From: an uncultured Phycisphaerales bacterium
GTDB taxonomy: Bacteria; Planctomycetota; Phycisphaerae; Sedimentisphaerales; Anaerobacaceae
Assembly: GCA_937927975.1 (NCBI GenBank)
Contig: CALEZT010000291.1
Coordinates: 42,891-106,890 of the forward strand
Direction: 5' to 3'
Length of the DNA: 64,000 bases
Shown here: piece by piece, positions 25,307 through 33,790 of the stretch
Position numbering within the stretch: the stretch's first letter is position 1
Layout: each line of letters begins with the position of its first letter
The notes under the pieces: model-generated
Seen by the model: the letters and a program-made list of their open reading frames with translations, nothing else
What the model was told of the DNA's origin: nothing
Database searches by the model: none
Position numbers and translations under genes: made by a program

Positions 25307-26227
25307 TCATCTCCCGCCGATAGTGTCCGGGTCGTGCAGGAGCACGGAGTCCTTGCGATTGGCCGGCTGATACAGGCTCGCCGTCGAGCCAGGCTTCGGG
25401 GCGTTGCCGATGGGCGAGCCGCTGTTCGGCGCTGTCGAGATCAGGTAGATGTTGTCGTCTTCGATCGAGCAGTAGGACCTCTTCTCGAAGTCCACGTGCG
25501 CGTCGAGGAACAGCACGTTCTGACCTTCGTTCTGGTGCGCAATCGCATTGCCGGCCTTGGCGGTCTCAGAGGTGCCACCCGAGTAACCGGCCCGGTCAGG
25601 AATGAAGCCGGCGCGATTGCCCGCCGCCGCGGCGGGACTGATGATCCACGGATTCCTGTCGGCCACCACCGCAAAGCCCGGCTCGCTCGACGTCGTCAGC
25701 GCGTACTGCCCGAACGGAGCGTGGTACGAGTAACTGCAGCTCTTGTAGGCGGTGCCGGTCGCGCCGGGGGTGCCGAAGTCCCACAGATCGATCAGCTCGG
25801 TGGCGCCGGTGATGCCGGCGTCGGCCAGCTTGAACTCGGTCGTGCCCGAGTCGCCTTTGCAGACGAACGACTTCGGCGTCACCTCCGCGTACTTGACCAG
25901 CAGGTAGAAGCACGAGCTGATCGTCGCCTTGCCGCCGGAACCGTCGAGGTTCGTGCCGAAGGCGGCCTGGCGGGTGGCGGCCATGTAGCCATTGGGAGCC
26001 AGCGGGCCCCACGTGGCGTTGCGGCCGCCCGCGCGGGGCAGTTCGTCCTCGTAGTCATTGGCGTAGATCAGCATTGCCTTGCCAATGCCCGAGAGGTTGG
26101 TGCCGCAGGTCAGCCGGAAGGCCAACTGGCGGACTCTCGACAGTGCGGGCATCAAGATGCCCATCAACAGAGCGATGATCGCGATCACGACCAACAGCTC
26201 GACCAGTGTGAACCCTTTCCTTCTCAT
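25307..26227 (-). CDS. Pseudopilin-like protein, prepilin-type N-terminus (copy A)
   Basis: 306 residues. The type IV prepilin/pseudopilin start MRRKGFTLVELLVVIAIIAL is a class III signal: cleavage after Gly, methylation of Phe, then a hydrophobic helix, with Glu at +5. The soluble domain carries Planctomycete-type features: CGTNLSGIGKAMLIYANDY, YLLVKYAEVTPKSFVCKGDSG and HQNEGQNVLFLDAHVDFEKR, the 'H-x9-D' processing-associated segment. Such proteins are exported through a type II-like system and may form short fibres or remain surface proteins. ATG 26227 is fixed by the prepilin motif. A close paralogue lies 666 bases upstream in transcription order. Confidence 0.9.
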   Translation of the reverse strand: MRRKGFTLVELLVVIAIIALLMGILMPALSRVRQLAFRLTCGTNLSGIGKAMLIYANDYEDELPRAGGRNATWGPLAPNGYMAATRQAAFGTNLDGSGGKATISSCFYLLVKYAEVTPKSFVCKGDSGTTEFKLADAGITGATELIDLWDFGTPGATGTAYKSCSYSYHAPFGQYALTTSSEPGFAVVADRNPWIISPAAAAGNRAGFIPDRAGYSGGTSETAKAGNAIAHQNEGQNVLFLDAHVDFEKRSYCSIEDDNIYLISTAPNSGSPIGNAPKPGSTASLYQPANRKDSVLLHDPDTIGGR

Positions 26228-26893
26228 GGTAATCCCCTTTCCTTCATTCGGGACCGGCGGGACCGACCTTCCTGGCGACGGATGCGGGAAATGGATGAAT
26301 GAATGCAAACCCGACAGCCGCAACCGAAGCCACGATCGGTCACGGGCGGTACACCCGCCCGCGAGACTCAGGCTCGACGCGAAAAGATGGCTCCGTCGCA
26401 ACGTGCGAATGCGGATACCCCTTGTCCACCGATCCCATGGTTTCTCTCGTGAACCCAAACGGCCGGTCCATACGCAGAGCCTGACCGATTGTTTTCAAGA
26501 TCGAGTGAGACGCGCATCAGCGAGAAATGGAAGGCCCCGCCCGGGCGCACCGGGACCGATCCCGCGGGTGCGGGCGGCGCGTACCGACGGCGCGACGCCT
26601 GTGGGCAGACCTGCGCTGATGCACGAATGGCCAAGCGAAAGAGACTTTGAATCCGGGAAGGGAGGGAACAGGCTTGGAGGCAGCGGATCGGACGATCGAG
26701 GAAAGGAAAATATAATGGCTTAGGAATGATACTGCCGAAGTCCGCCGCTAGTGTCGCGTGCTCTCTCTTGACCGGGGTTCAGCGTCGCCATCGCTTCTTG
26801 CCTGGCACAATTGTCAAAGAACACGCTTCGAGGAGAAGGGCGGCCCCGATGATGACCACCGGGGCCGCCACTGAACGTCAAACGACACGCAAC
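26228..26893. other. Intergenic region between the two pseudopilin genes
   Basis: No gene is supported. It holds the upstream leader of copy A (purine-rich GAAGGAAAGGGG just before ATG 26227 on the minus strand) and the GC hairpin after copy B at 26839-26869. Open frames on the plus strand here are extensions of the antisense shadow of the pilin genes. Confidence 0.5.
26839..26869 (-). terminator. GC-rich hairpin after pseudopilin copy B
   Basis: Perfect 10-bp stem GGCGGCCCCG/CGGGGCCGCC with an 11-base loop, starting 25 bases after the stop of the minus-strand gene. No clear U-run follows, so termination is inferred from position. Confidence 0.45.
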
Positions 26894-27835
26894 TTAGCTT
26901 CGCGACGCGGGGGCGCCGGCGCCGCCGAAGGCGTCCGGATCATGTATGAGCACGGAATCCTTGCGGTTGGCGGGCGAATAGCTCGTCGCGCTGGCCGGCG
27001 AGGGGACGGTGCCGATGGGCGAGCCGCCGCCGGTGGTCGAGTTCGAGATCAGGTAGATGTTGTCGTCTTCGATCGAGCAGTAGGACCTCTTCTCAAAGTC
27101 CACGTGCGCGTCGAGGAACAGCACGTTCTGACCTTCGTTCTGGTGCGCGATGGCGTTGCCGGCCTTGCCCGTCTCGGCGGTGCCGCCCGAGTAACCGGTC
27201 AGGTCAGGAACGAAGTTGGCGCGAGGAGCAGCCGCCGCGGCGGGGCTGGCCAGGAACGGGTTCCTGTCGGCAGCGACCGCAAAGCCCGGCTCGCTCGAAA
27301 CCGTCAGCGCGTAGGCGCCGAACGGAACGTGGTACGCATAGCTGCAGCTCTTGTAGGCGGTGCCGGTCGAGCCCGGGGTACCGAAGTCCCACAGGTCGAT
27401 CAGCTCGGTGGCACCGGTGATGCCGGCGTCGGCCAGCTTGAACTCGACGGTGCCCGAGTCGCCCTTGCAGACGAAGGACTTCGGCGTCACTTCAGCGTAC
27501 TTGACCAGCAGGTAGAAGCACGAGCTGATCGAAGCCTTGCCGCCGGAGCCGTCGGCAGCGGTGCCGTAAGCAGCCTGACGCGTGGTGGCGATGTAGCCGG
27601 TGGCGGGGAGGGTACCCCAGGTGGCGTTGCGGCCGCCGGCGCGGGGCAGTTCGTCCTCGTAGTCATTGGCGTAGATCAGCATCGCTTTGCCAATGCCCGA
27701 CAGGTTGGTGCCGCAGGTCATTCTGAAGGCCAACTGGCGCACGCGAGCCAGCGCCGGCATCAGAATGCCCATCAGCAGAGCGATGATCGCAATCACGACC
27801 AACAACTCGACCAGGGTGAAGCCTTTTCTTTTCAT
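26894..27835 (-). CDS. Pseudopilin-like protein, prepilin-type N-terminus (copy B)
   Basis: 313 residues, a tandem duplicate of the gene at 25307-26227. The first 60 residues are nearly identical (MKRKGFTLVELLVVIAIIAL; then QLAFRMTCGTNLSGIGKAML). Most of the body aligns without gaps; differences concentrate near the loop RNPFLASPAAAAAPRANFVP and in the last 30 residues. Same class III signal and same HQNEGQNVLFLDAHVDF segment. ATG 27835 has AAGGAG upstream. The pair is a recent duplication, possibly allowing subunit variants. Confidence 0.9.
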   Translation of the reverse strand: MKRKGFTLVELLVVIAIIALLMGILMPALARVRQLAFRMTCGTNLSGIGKAMLIYANDYEDELPRAGGRNATWGTLPATGYIATTRQAAYGTAADGSGGKASISSCFYLLVKYAEVTPKSFVCKGDSGTVEFKLADAGITGATELIDLWDFGTPGSTGTAYKSCSYAYHVPFGAYALTVSSEPGFAVAADRNPFLASPAAAAAPRANFVPDLTGYSGGTAETGKAGNAIAHQNEGQNVLFLDAHVDFEKRSYCSIEDDNIYLISNSTTGGGSPIGTVPSPASATSYSPANRKDSVLIHDPDAFGGAGAPASRS

Positions 27836-28258
27836 TTGATTCTCCTTTTCACTTCTCTTGAGATTCGCAGACCGACCGTTCTCCAACTACGCCACAGTGG
27901 CTAATTTAACAGATAACTGCTTGGTGCCGCCTGACTGGCTAATGCTCAATTTGCGCGAATCTCCAGACAAAGTAATCTGCCTGAATGCGAGAACGGACCG
28001 GCATCAATCAAACAAAGCATCGCTGTTCGCAGAAGTTTTGCTCAAATGGGCCGAGACCTTCAAACTCCTCACGTATCGTAGGTCTTGTGATTCCTACAAC
28101 TCCGAGGCAGGCAGATCTGGATATGAAGTGCAAAAGTATTTATGATGACGAACAGAATATAATAGAACAACTTCTGCAGGTCCACCTGTCTTCATTCACG
28201 ATCTTATCCCATGCAAGAAAGCATGTCAAACTTTTCTTCGCCCGATTCACGCATTTCC
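27836..28258. other. AT-rich intergenic region
   Basis: About 420 bases of visibly lower GC than the genes around it, running up to the pyrophosphorylase gene. Short frames exist (for example near 27858-28145), but none has a ribosome site or recognisable protein. It is probably the regulatory region for the divergent pseudopilin B and UDP-sugar pyrophosphorylase genes. Confidence 0.45.
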
Positions 28259-28286
28259 TTGAATATTTTTCAGTTTGACGTATGAT
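28259..28286 (+). promoter_or_regulatory. Putative promoter for the UDP-sugar pyrophosphorylase gene
   Basis: TTGAAT (28259-28264), 16-base spacer, TATGAT (28281-28286, five of six). The start at about 28293 leaves a 20-base leader containing GGAG before ATG 28315. Confidence 0.45.
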
Positions 28287-28314
28287 CCGAAGGTTTGGGG
28301 TTCTGGAGAATACT

Positions 28315-29742
28315 ATGCTCGAAGAACGCGACGGGTTCAATATCCGTGAACTGCTGACAGCACACCGCCAGGAACATCTGTTGACGTTTTGGCCGCAACT
28401 AAGTCCCGATCAAAGGGCGGACCTGACCGAACAGGTCCGCGAACTCGACCTGGACTCGATCGACGAGTGGATCGAGACCCTGGTCAAAGGGCAGCCGCAG
28501 ACTCCCATTCAGCACGATTTCGAGCCGGCCAAGTCCTATAGCGTGACGCCCGCCACAAGCGATCTTAAACGTAAGTACAATCAGGCTATCGAGTTAGGTG
28601 AAGAACTGATCTCCAAGGGCAAAGTCGCGGCACTCACCGTCGCCGGGGGGCAGGGCACCCGTCTGGGCTTCGAGGGTCCCAAGGGCAACTACCCGATCAG
28701 TCCCATCAGGAACAAGACCCTCTTTCGGATCTTCGCTGAGACGATCGCGGCGGTGTCGAAGCGGTACAAGGCGGTCTGTCCCTGGTACGTCATGACCAGT
28801 CCCCTGAACCACCAGCAGACCGTCGATATTTTCAGGACTGATAACCACTACGGCCTGGACCCGAAGAACGTCTTCATTTTTCAGCAAGGGACGTTGCCGA
28901 ATTTCGGTTTCGACGGGCGAATCCTCCTGGCGGACAAGGGCCAGATCGCCCGCTCGCCCGACGGTCACGGCGGCTGCATCCGCGCCCTGGCCCGCAGCGG
29001 GGCCCTGGCGGACATGAAGCGCCACGGCGTCGAGTACCTCACCTACTGGCAGGTGGACAACCCCCTGGTCCGCCTCTTCGACCCCCTGTTCATCGGCCTG
29101 CACGTCCTGGACGGCGCCCAGATGTCGTCCAAGGCGGTCATCAAGACCGGTCCCAAGGAGAAGGTCGGCAACTTCTGCCTCGTGGACGGGAAGGTCACGG
29201 TCATCGAATACAGCGACCTGCCGGACGAACTGGCCGAGAAGCGTCTTTCCGACGGCTCGCTCGCCTTCCAGCTCGGCAGCATCGCCATCCACATCATCAA
29301 CACGACCTTCGTCGAGTACCTCAACACCAAAGGGCACACCCTGCCCCTTCACAAGGCGATCAAAAAGGTCCCGCACATCGACGCCCAGGGCAGGCGGATC
29401 GAGCCCAGGGAGCCCAACGGCGTCAAGCTGGAGTCCTTCATCTTCGACGCCATCCCGCTGGCGGATCGCTCGATCATCCTGGACATCGACCGCAACGAGC
29501 AGTTCGCGCCGGTCAAGAACGCAGCAGGCGAGGACAGCGCCGAGGTCACCCGACGGATGATGGTCCAGCGTGCGGCTCTCTGGCTGGAGTCGGCCGGGAT
29601 CAAGGTCCCCCGCAAGGCCGACGGCTCGCCCGACTGCGTCCTGGAGATCGCGCCGAGCTTCGCCCTGGACCGCTCGGACGTCCCGGCCAAGAAAGACAAG
29701 GTCCCACCGATCAGGCCGGGAGACAAAGTATACCTGGAGTAG
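28315..29742 (+). CDS. UDP-N-acetylhexosamine/UTP-glucose pyrophosphorylase, eukaryote-like UDPGP family
   Basis: 475 residues. The nucleotide motif LTVAGGQGTRLGFEGPKG is at about residues 103-120, the uridylyltransferase signature of UAP1/AGX and UGP-type enzymes. Further family stretches: WYVMTSPLNHQQT, IFQQGTLPNF, SPDGHGGCIRAL, YWQVDNPLVR, and KLESFIFDAIPL. These make UDP-GlcNAc, UDP-GalNAc or UDP-glucose from UTP and the sugar 1-phosphate for cell-surface polymers. The AGX-like layout differs from bacterial GlmU and GalU. ATG 28315 with GGAG is preferred over 28282, which overlaps the likely promoter. Exact sugar unknown. Confidence 0.9.
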   Translation: MLEERDGFNIRELLTAHRQEHLLTFWPQLSPDQRADLTEQVRELDLDSIDEWIETLVKGQPQTPIQHDFEPAKSYSVTPATSDLKRKYNQAIELGEELISKGKVAALTVAGGQGTRLGFEGPKGNYPISPIRNKTLFRIFAETIAAVSKRYKAVCPWYVMTSPLNHQQTVDIFRTDNHYGLDPKNVFIFQQGTLPNFGFDGRILLADKGQIARSPDGHGGCIRALARSGALADMKRHGVEYLTYWQVDNPLVRLFDPLFIGLHVLDGAQMSSKAVIKTGPKEKVGNFCLVDGKVTVIEYSDLPDELAEKRLSDGSLAFQLGSIAIHIINTTFVEYLNTKGHTLPLHKAIKKVPHIDAQGRRIEPREPNGVKLESFIFDAIPLADRSIILDIDRNEQFAPVKNAAGEDSAEVTRRMMVQRAALWLESAGIKVPRKADGSPDCVLEIAPSFALDRSDVPAKKDKVPPIRPGDKVYLE

Positions 29743-29743
29743 G

Positions 29744-30038
29744 GAGTTTGAAGTGTGAAGTGTCAAGTCAGAGAAGAACGGAGTCCGCCCCCACATTCGT
29801 CTGCGACCAGATTCCGTGGGGCCTGATGAGCATTTGTCATGCTGAGCGCAGCGAAGCATCTGGCCTTCGGATGCACCGAACGTAGGCCCGCATTCTGTGC
29901 CCAGATCCCTTCGACTACGCTCAGGGCAGGCTCTTCGCTTCGCTCAGGATGACAGAGTGGGCGCCCCGACGCCCCACAAAATCCAGTCGCACACCCCGCG
30001 TTCTTGCTTGAAACTTCAAACTTGACAGTTCAAACTTC
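29744..30038. repeat. Nested inverted repeats filling the gap after the pyrophosphorylase gene
   Basis: Outer arms: GAGTTTGAAGTGTGAAGTGT (from 29744) against AACTTGACAGTTCAAACTTC (to 30038). Inner arms: TGTCATGCTGAGCGCAGCGA (from 29835) against CGCTTCGCTCAGGATGACAG (to 29955), of the CTGAGCG family. No gene is enclosed. Confidence 0.65.
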
Positions 30039-30067
30039 TTTACTCCCGTCCCGTCCTTGCGTAAGAT
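30039..30067 (+). promoter_or_regulatory. Putative promoter for the xylose-isomerase-like gene
   Basis: TTTACT (30039-30044), 17-base spacer, TAAGAT (30062-30067); four of six matches each. The leader of about 75 bases ends with AGGAG before ATG 30150. Confidence 0.35.
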
Positions 30068-30149
30068 TGTCCGTGTCAAGCCGGTCGGAGCCGGCCTGTT
30101 GAATTCGACGGAACAGCCTCACGAGGCACGAGAATCAGGAGTAGCAGCA

Positions 30150-31280
30150 ATGGCCAAGAAATCCCTGCACAGCATATGTCGGTGGACGTTCAACGCCGGC
30201 AAAGGCGGCTTTGTCCCCGGCGACATCCGTCCCGACTGGGCCGGCGGCAAGTTCGGCACGCCGGAGATGGTCGAACTGGTCGCCAAGAAGATCCGTCCCC
30301 GGATACCGCGCAACGTCCAGCTCGGCATCGAGCTGCACTACGACGCGGAAGTCGACGACAACAACGCCCAGGCGGTGGCCGACGCGATGGTCAGCAACAA
30401 GCTGGCGCTGGCGATGATCACGCCCGGCGCGCACTCGCACTTCGCCTACGGCGGCATCTGCTCGATGGACCGCGCGGAGCGCAAGGCCGCGGAAGAGCTG
30501 GGCTCCCGCACGGTCGATCTGGCCTACGGCACGATGCGCAAGACCTGGAACGACGACAAACCGCCGGCCTTCGTGATCTGGAACGGCTCCTTCGGCTACG
30601 ACATCGCGACCATCGCGGTCAAGCAGATGTACCAGAACCTTAAGGAGAGCGTCGCCGGCCTGTGCAAGTACGAGGCCAAGAAAGGCGGCCAGCTTCGCAT
30701 CGCGTTCGAGCCCAAGCCCAACGAGGGACATCCCGCCATGCTGATCCCGACCGTCGCCAGCGCGATCGTGTTCTGGCGGAAGGTCGCGGAAGAATTCGGC
30801 GTCGACATCGCCAACAAAGGCGTGAACAAGGAGTTCGGTCACTCCGAGATGATCGGCCTGGACCACATCTACGACACGGTCGAGGAGATCGACAACGGCA
30901 TGCTCGTGCACATGCACCTCAACAGCCAGGGCTACAACGACGGCATCATCCTCGGCGGCCCCGGCAAGTTCGACATCGACCACGGCGCGCGAGTCAACGG
31001 CATGAACATCGCGCTGGCGGGCCTGGTCCAGGGCGCCGGATACGACCGCTGGAAGGGCCACGACATGCAGCCCCGCGCGTACGACAACGCAGAGCAGGCC
31101 ATCGACCGCGTGATCCGCAGCGTCCTGAGCTGGGAGGCCTGCGAGCAGGCGGCCAGGGAGCTCAAGGCCCGCGACCTGCTCAAGGCCCTGGGCGAGCGCA
31201 AGACCGCGGTGGCCGAGGACATGATGAGAGCCGCCGTCGTCGACGCCCAGAAGTATTTCGACGAAATGTACAAAGGCTAA
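30150..31280 (+). CDS. Xylose-isomerase-family TIM-barrel sugar isomerase
   Basis: 376 residues. Catalytic-face motifs of xylose isomerases are recognisable: FVIWNGSFGYD (cf. the WGGREGYE region), RIAFEPKPNEGHPAMLIPTV (metal-binding Glu in FEPKPNE), EFGHSEMIGLD (second metal site His/Glu) and GPGKFDIDHG (metal-binding Asp). Length is close to actinobacterial XylA (about 390). The spacing and several residues differ from true XylA, so the substrate may be another aldose/ketose pair. ATG 30150 has AGGAG at 30138-30142. It stands alone. Confidence 0.8.
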   Translation: MAKKSLHSICRWTFNAGKGGFVPGDIRPDWAGGKFGTPEMVELVAKKIRPRIPRNVQLGIELHYDAEVDDNNAQAVADAMVSNKLALAMITPGAHSHFAYGGICSMDRAERKAAEELGSRTVDLAYGTMRKTWNDDKPPAFVIWNGSFGYDIATIAVKQMYQNLKESVAGLCKYEAKKGGQLRIAFEPKPNEGHPAMLIPTVASAIVFWRKVAEEFGVDIANKGVNKEFGHSEMIGLDHIYDTVEEIDNGMLVHMHLNSQGYNDGIILGGPGKFDIDHGARVNGMNIALAGLVQGAGYDRWKGHDMQPRAYDNAEQAIDRVIRSVLSWEACEQAARELKARDLLKALGERKTAVAEDMMRAAVVDAQKYFDEMYKG

Positions 31281-31317
31281 CGCGAGTCTCATCCGTCCCA
31301 TAGGTCCTATGCGTCCT

Positions 31318-31512
31318 ATGAGAATACGGCATTCCACTCGCAGAGAAATCTTGAAGCTGCTCGGCGCAGGGGTCCTTCTCGGGCCCCTGCGCGGCTGTTG
31401 CGGCACTGCCCGCGTTCAAGCCAAGCCCCGCCCCACCGATCCAAGCCGAACGCGTCCTATAGGTCCCATCAGTTCTACAGGTCCCATTCAACCGCACGTT
31501 CCCGTTCGCTGA
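31318..31512 (+). pseudogene. Orphan Tat leader followed by repeat sequence
   Basis: A 64-residue frame starting MRIRHSTRREILKLLGAGVL, a convincing twin-arginine leader. After about 30 residues it becomes low-complexity (KPRPTDPSRTRPIGPISSTG), encoded by CCTATAGGTCCCAT-type repeats. The mature exported domain that should follow is absent. Similar repeats (CCCATAGGTCCTATGCGTCC) lie directly before the start codon at 31297-31316. The likely reading is a gene decapitated after its leader by deletion between repeats. Confidence 0.45.
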
Positions 31513-31524
31513 GGGAGAAGAACC

Positions 31525-32727
31525 ATGGGCTCAGCCCCCGTTGCCGCTCCTCGCCTGGCGTTCATCGACAACCTGCGGACCCTGATCATCGTCATGGTCA
31601 TCATGGTCCACCTCTCAATCACCTATGGCGGCGAAGGCGGCTGGTACTACAAGGAAGTCAAGCCGGACATGCCCACCGGCCTGATTCTGACCATGCATAA
31701 CGCGACGTGCCAATCGTTCTTCATGGGCTGCATGTTCTTGCTCTCGGGCTACTTCACCCCGGCCTCGTTCGACCGCAAAGGACCCAGGAAGTTCCTGATC
31801 GACCGTCTCGTGCGATTGGGCATCCCCATGCTGTTCTACGATCTCGTCATTCATCCGTTCCTCATTTACTGGCTGGCGCGTCACGACGTGTACCAACTCT
31901 CGTTTCGACAGTGGGCCGCCTCCTACTACACGTCATTCCATCTCGGCCGGGGGCCACTGTGGTTCGTCGAGGCGCTGCTGCTGTTCAGCCTCGTGTATCT
32001 GGTCTATCGGTTGCTGACGAAGGATCGCGGGCAAGCCGTGGAGTCTGTCGGCAATCGGGGCGAGCCATCGACAAGCACGCGCTTGTCGATGCCACCCGGA
32101 GAAGAACAGACGCTGAACGGCCATGCTCTTGTCATCCTGGCGGTGTTCCTGGGCGTTGCGTCCTTCCTCGTGCGGCTGTGGCGGCCCGTCGGCTGGTGCT
32201 ACGAGCCGCTGAATTTCCAACTCCCCTTCTTCCCTCAGTACATCGTGATGTTCATCCTGGGCGTTCAGGCCTATCGCCGACAGTGGCTGACTCGGCTCTC
32301 GACGTCGCTGGGCCGGAACTCGCTGATCCTGGCCGCGATCCTCGTGTTCGTCCTGTTCCCTGTGCTGACCGTCCTGGGCGGCGCCACCGACGGGGACATA
32401 TCGGAGTTTCTGGGCGGCCTTTACTGGCAGGCCCTGGCGATGGCTCTCTGGGAGCAGTCGCTGGGCGTGCTCCTGACGGTCGGCCTGCTGGTCCTGTTCC
32501 GAGAGCGGCTCAATCGCCACAATGCGCTGAGCCAGGCAGCCTCCGCCAACTCCTATGCGACCTACGTCCTCCACACGCCGGTGCTGATCGTCCTGACGCT
32601 GATGGTCCGGAATGTGCATCTGTATCCACTGCTGAAGTTCGTCCTGGTCGCAGCCTTCGTGGTCCCCGCGTGCTTCCTGATCGCAGGGTTGGTTCGCCGA
32701 ATCCCCGGTCTCGAACAGGTCCTGTAG
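31525..32727 (+). CDS. Membrane acyltransferase (acyltransferase-3 family)
   Basis: 400 residues with about ten membrane segments. The start RLAFIDNLRTLIIVMVIMVH is the hallmark of acyltransferase-3 proteins (OpgC/MdoC, OafB and relatives), with the conserved His after the first helix. LLSGYFTP, GPLWFVEALLLFSLVYLVYR and SYATYVLHTPVLI are typical. These transfer acetyl or succinyl groups from the cytoplasm to sugars outside. The acceptor is unknown. Around residues 180-190 the loop GEPSTSTRLSMPPGE is encoded by an 11-bp-stem palindrome (32066-32091). ATG 31525 has GGGAGAAG upstream. Confidence 0.85.
   Translation: MGSAPVAAPRLAFIDNLRTLIIVMVIMVHLSITYGGEGGWYYKEVKPDMPTGLILTMHNATCQSFFMGCMFLLSGYFTPASFDRKGPRKFLIDRLVRLGIPMLFYDLVIHPFLIYWLARHDVYQLSFRQWAASYYTSFHLGRGPLWFVEALLLFSLVYLVYRLLTKDRGQAVESVGNRGEPSTSTRLSMPPGEEQTLNGHALVILAVFLGVASFLVRLWRPVGWCYEPLNFQLPFFPQYIVMFILGVQAYRRQWLTRLSTSLGRNSLILAAILVFVLFPVLTVLGGATDGDISEFLGGLYWQALAMALWEQSLGVLLTVGLLVLFRERLNRHNALSQAASANSYATYVLHTPVLIVLTLMVRNVHLYPLLKFVLVAAFVVPACFLIAGLVRRIPGLEQVL
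32066..32091. repeat. Palindrome inside the acyltransferase gene
   Basis: CATCGACAAGC (32066-32076), 4-base loop ACGC, GCTTGTCGATG (32081-32091): a perfect 11-bp stem. Flanks CGGGGCGAGC and GCCACCCG extend the pairing imperfectly. It codes for a hydrophilic loop between membrane segments. Confidence 0.8.
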
Positions 32728-32729
32728 CG

Positions 32730-33776
32730 TCACACGATCAGCATGGCGTCGCCATAGGAGTAGAATCGGTATCGCTCTTGGACTGCGTGGCGATAGGCGT
32801 CGAGCATCGGCTCCAGACCTGCGAACGCGCCGACCAGAGCCAGGAGCGTCGAGCGGGGCAGGTGGAAGTTCGTGATCATCGCGTCGACGGCTTTGAACCG
32901 ATAGCCCGGCGTAACGAAGAGATTCGTCTGGCCTTCCTGCGCCTGGAGCGGGTATCCGACCGTCTCGAGCACCCGCGTGGCGGTTGTACCCACGGCGACG
33001 ATCCGCCCGCCGGCGGCGCGGGCGCTGTTGATGATCCCTGCATTGGCGGCGTCGAGGCGATACCATTCGCGATGGATCTCGTGGTCCTCGACGTTCTCGA
33101 CGCTGATCGGCTTGAAGGTGCCTGCGCCGACGTGCAGCGTGACGCGGGCCAGGCGGCCGCCGGAGTCGGTCAATCGGTCCAGCAGTTCCTCGGTGAAATG
33201 CAGGCCCGCGGTCGGCGCCGCCACCGCGCCGCTTTGACTGGCGTAGACCGTCTGATATCGCTGCCGGTCGCGCTCGGCCTTGGACCAATCGTGATCCCGA
33301 CGAATATACGGCGGCAACGGCGGGAAACCGATCTCGTTCAGGACCGTCTCTGCGGGGGCCTTGACATCGAGCGTCAGCAGGCAGACGCCGCCATCCTGTC
33401 GCTCGACCACTTTGGCGGTGCAGAAATCCCTCTGTCGGCCATCAACGATGTGAATCGCTTCGTCGGGCTTGAGCTTGCGGGCCCCTTTGAGCAGGATTCG
33501 CCATAAGCCGGGAGTGTCGGTCTCGGCCAGAAAGAGGGCTTCGAGCCCTCCGCCGGTGTGACGACGCGCGTAAAACCTTGCAGGAAGGACCTTTGTGTCA
33601 TTCAAAACCAGGCAGTCGCCCGGCCGGAGGTGGTCCCCGACATGGTCGAATCGGCTGTCTGTCAGCTTGCCCGAAGTCCGGTCCACGACCAGCAGCCGCG
33701 AGTCGCTGCGAACCCCAGCAGGATCCTGGGCAATCAACTCGGACGGTAACGTATAATCGAGCTCACTTGTTTTCAT
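32730..33776 (-). CDS. queA: S-adenosylmethionine:tRNA ribosyltransferase-isomerase
   Basis: 348 residues, normal length. It moves the ribosyl part of SAM onto 7-aminomethyl-7-deazaguanine at tRNA position 34, making epoxyqueuosine. Family motifs: LPSELIAQDPAGVRSDSRLL at the start, DCLVLNDTKVLPARF, GAVAAPTAGLHFTEELL, LHVGAGTFKP, and MITNFHLPRSTLLALVGAF. It converges with the acyltransferase gene (2-base gap). ATG 33776 has no ribosome site; a GATAAT box ends eight bases upstream, which suggests a leaderless message. Other queuosine genes are not in the window. Confidence 0.96.
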   Translation of the reverse strand: MKTSELDYTLPSELIAQDPAGVRSDSRLLVVDRTSGKLTDSRFDHVGDHLRPGDCLVLNDTKVLPARFYARRHTGGGLEALFLAETDTPGLWRILLKGARKLKPDEAIHIVDGRQRDFCTAKVVERQDGGVCLLTLDVKAPAETVLNEIGFPPLPPYIRRDHDWSKAERDRQRYQTVYASQSGAVAAPTAGLHFTEELLDRLTDSGGRLARVTLHVGAGTFKPISVENVEDHEIHREWYRLDAANAGIINSARAAGGRIVAVGTTATRVLETVGYPLQAQEGQTNLFVTPGYRFKAVDAMITNFHLPRSTLLALVGAFAGLEPMLDAYRHAVQERYRFYSYGDAMLIV

Positions 33777-33784
33777 GGCGGCAG

Positions 33785-33790
33785 ATTATC
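33785..33790 (-). promoter_or_regulatory. -10 box close to the queA start codon
   Basis: GATAAT on the minus strand (five of six), followed by CTGCCGCC and ATG 33776. The usual 6-7 base distance to the start of transcription places it at or within two bases of ATG. The -35 is not clear. Confidence 0.4.

Noticed and set aside
27858..28145. 95-residue frame in the AT-rich gap
   Set aside because: No ribosome site, no recognisable family, and base composition of non-coding DNA; kept only as intergenic.
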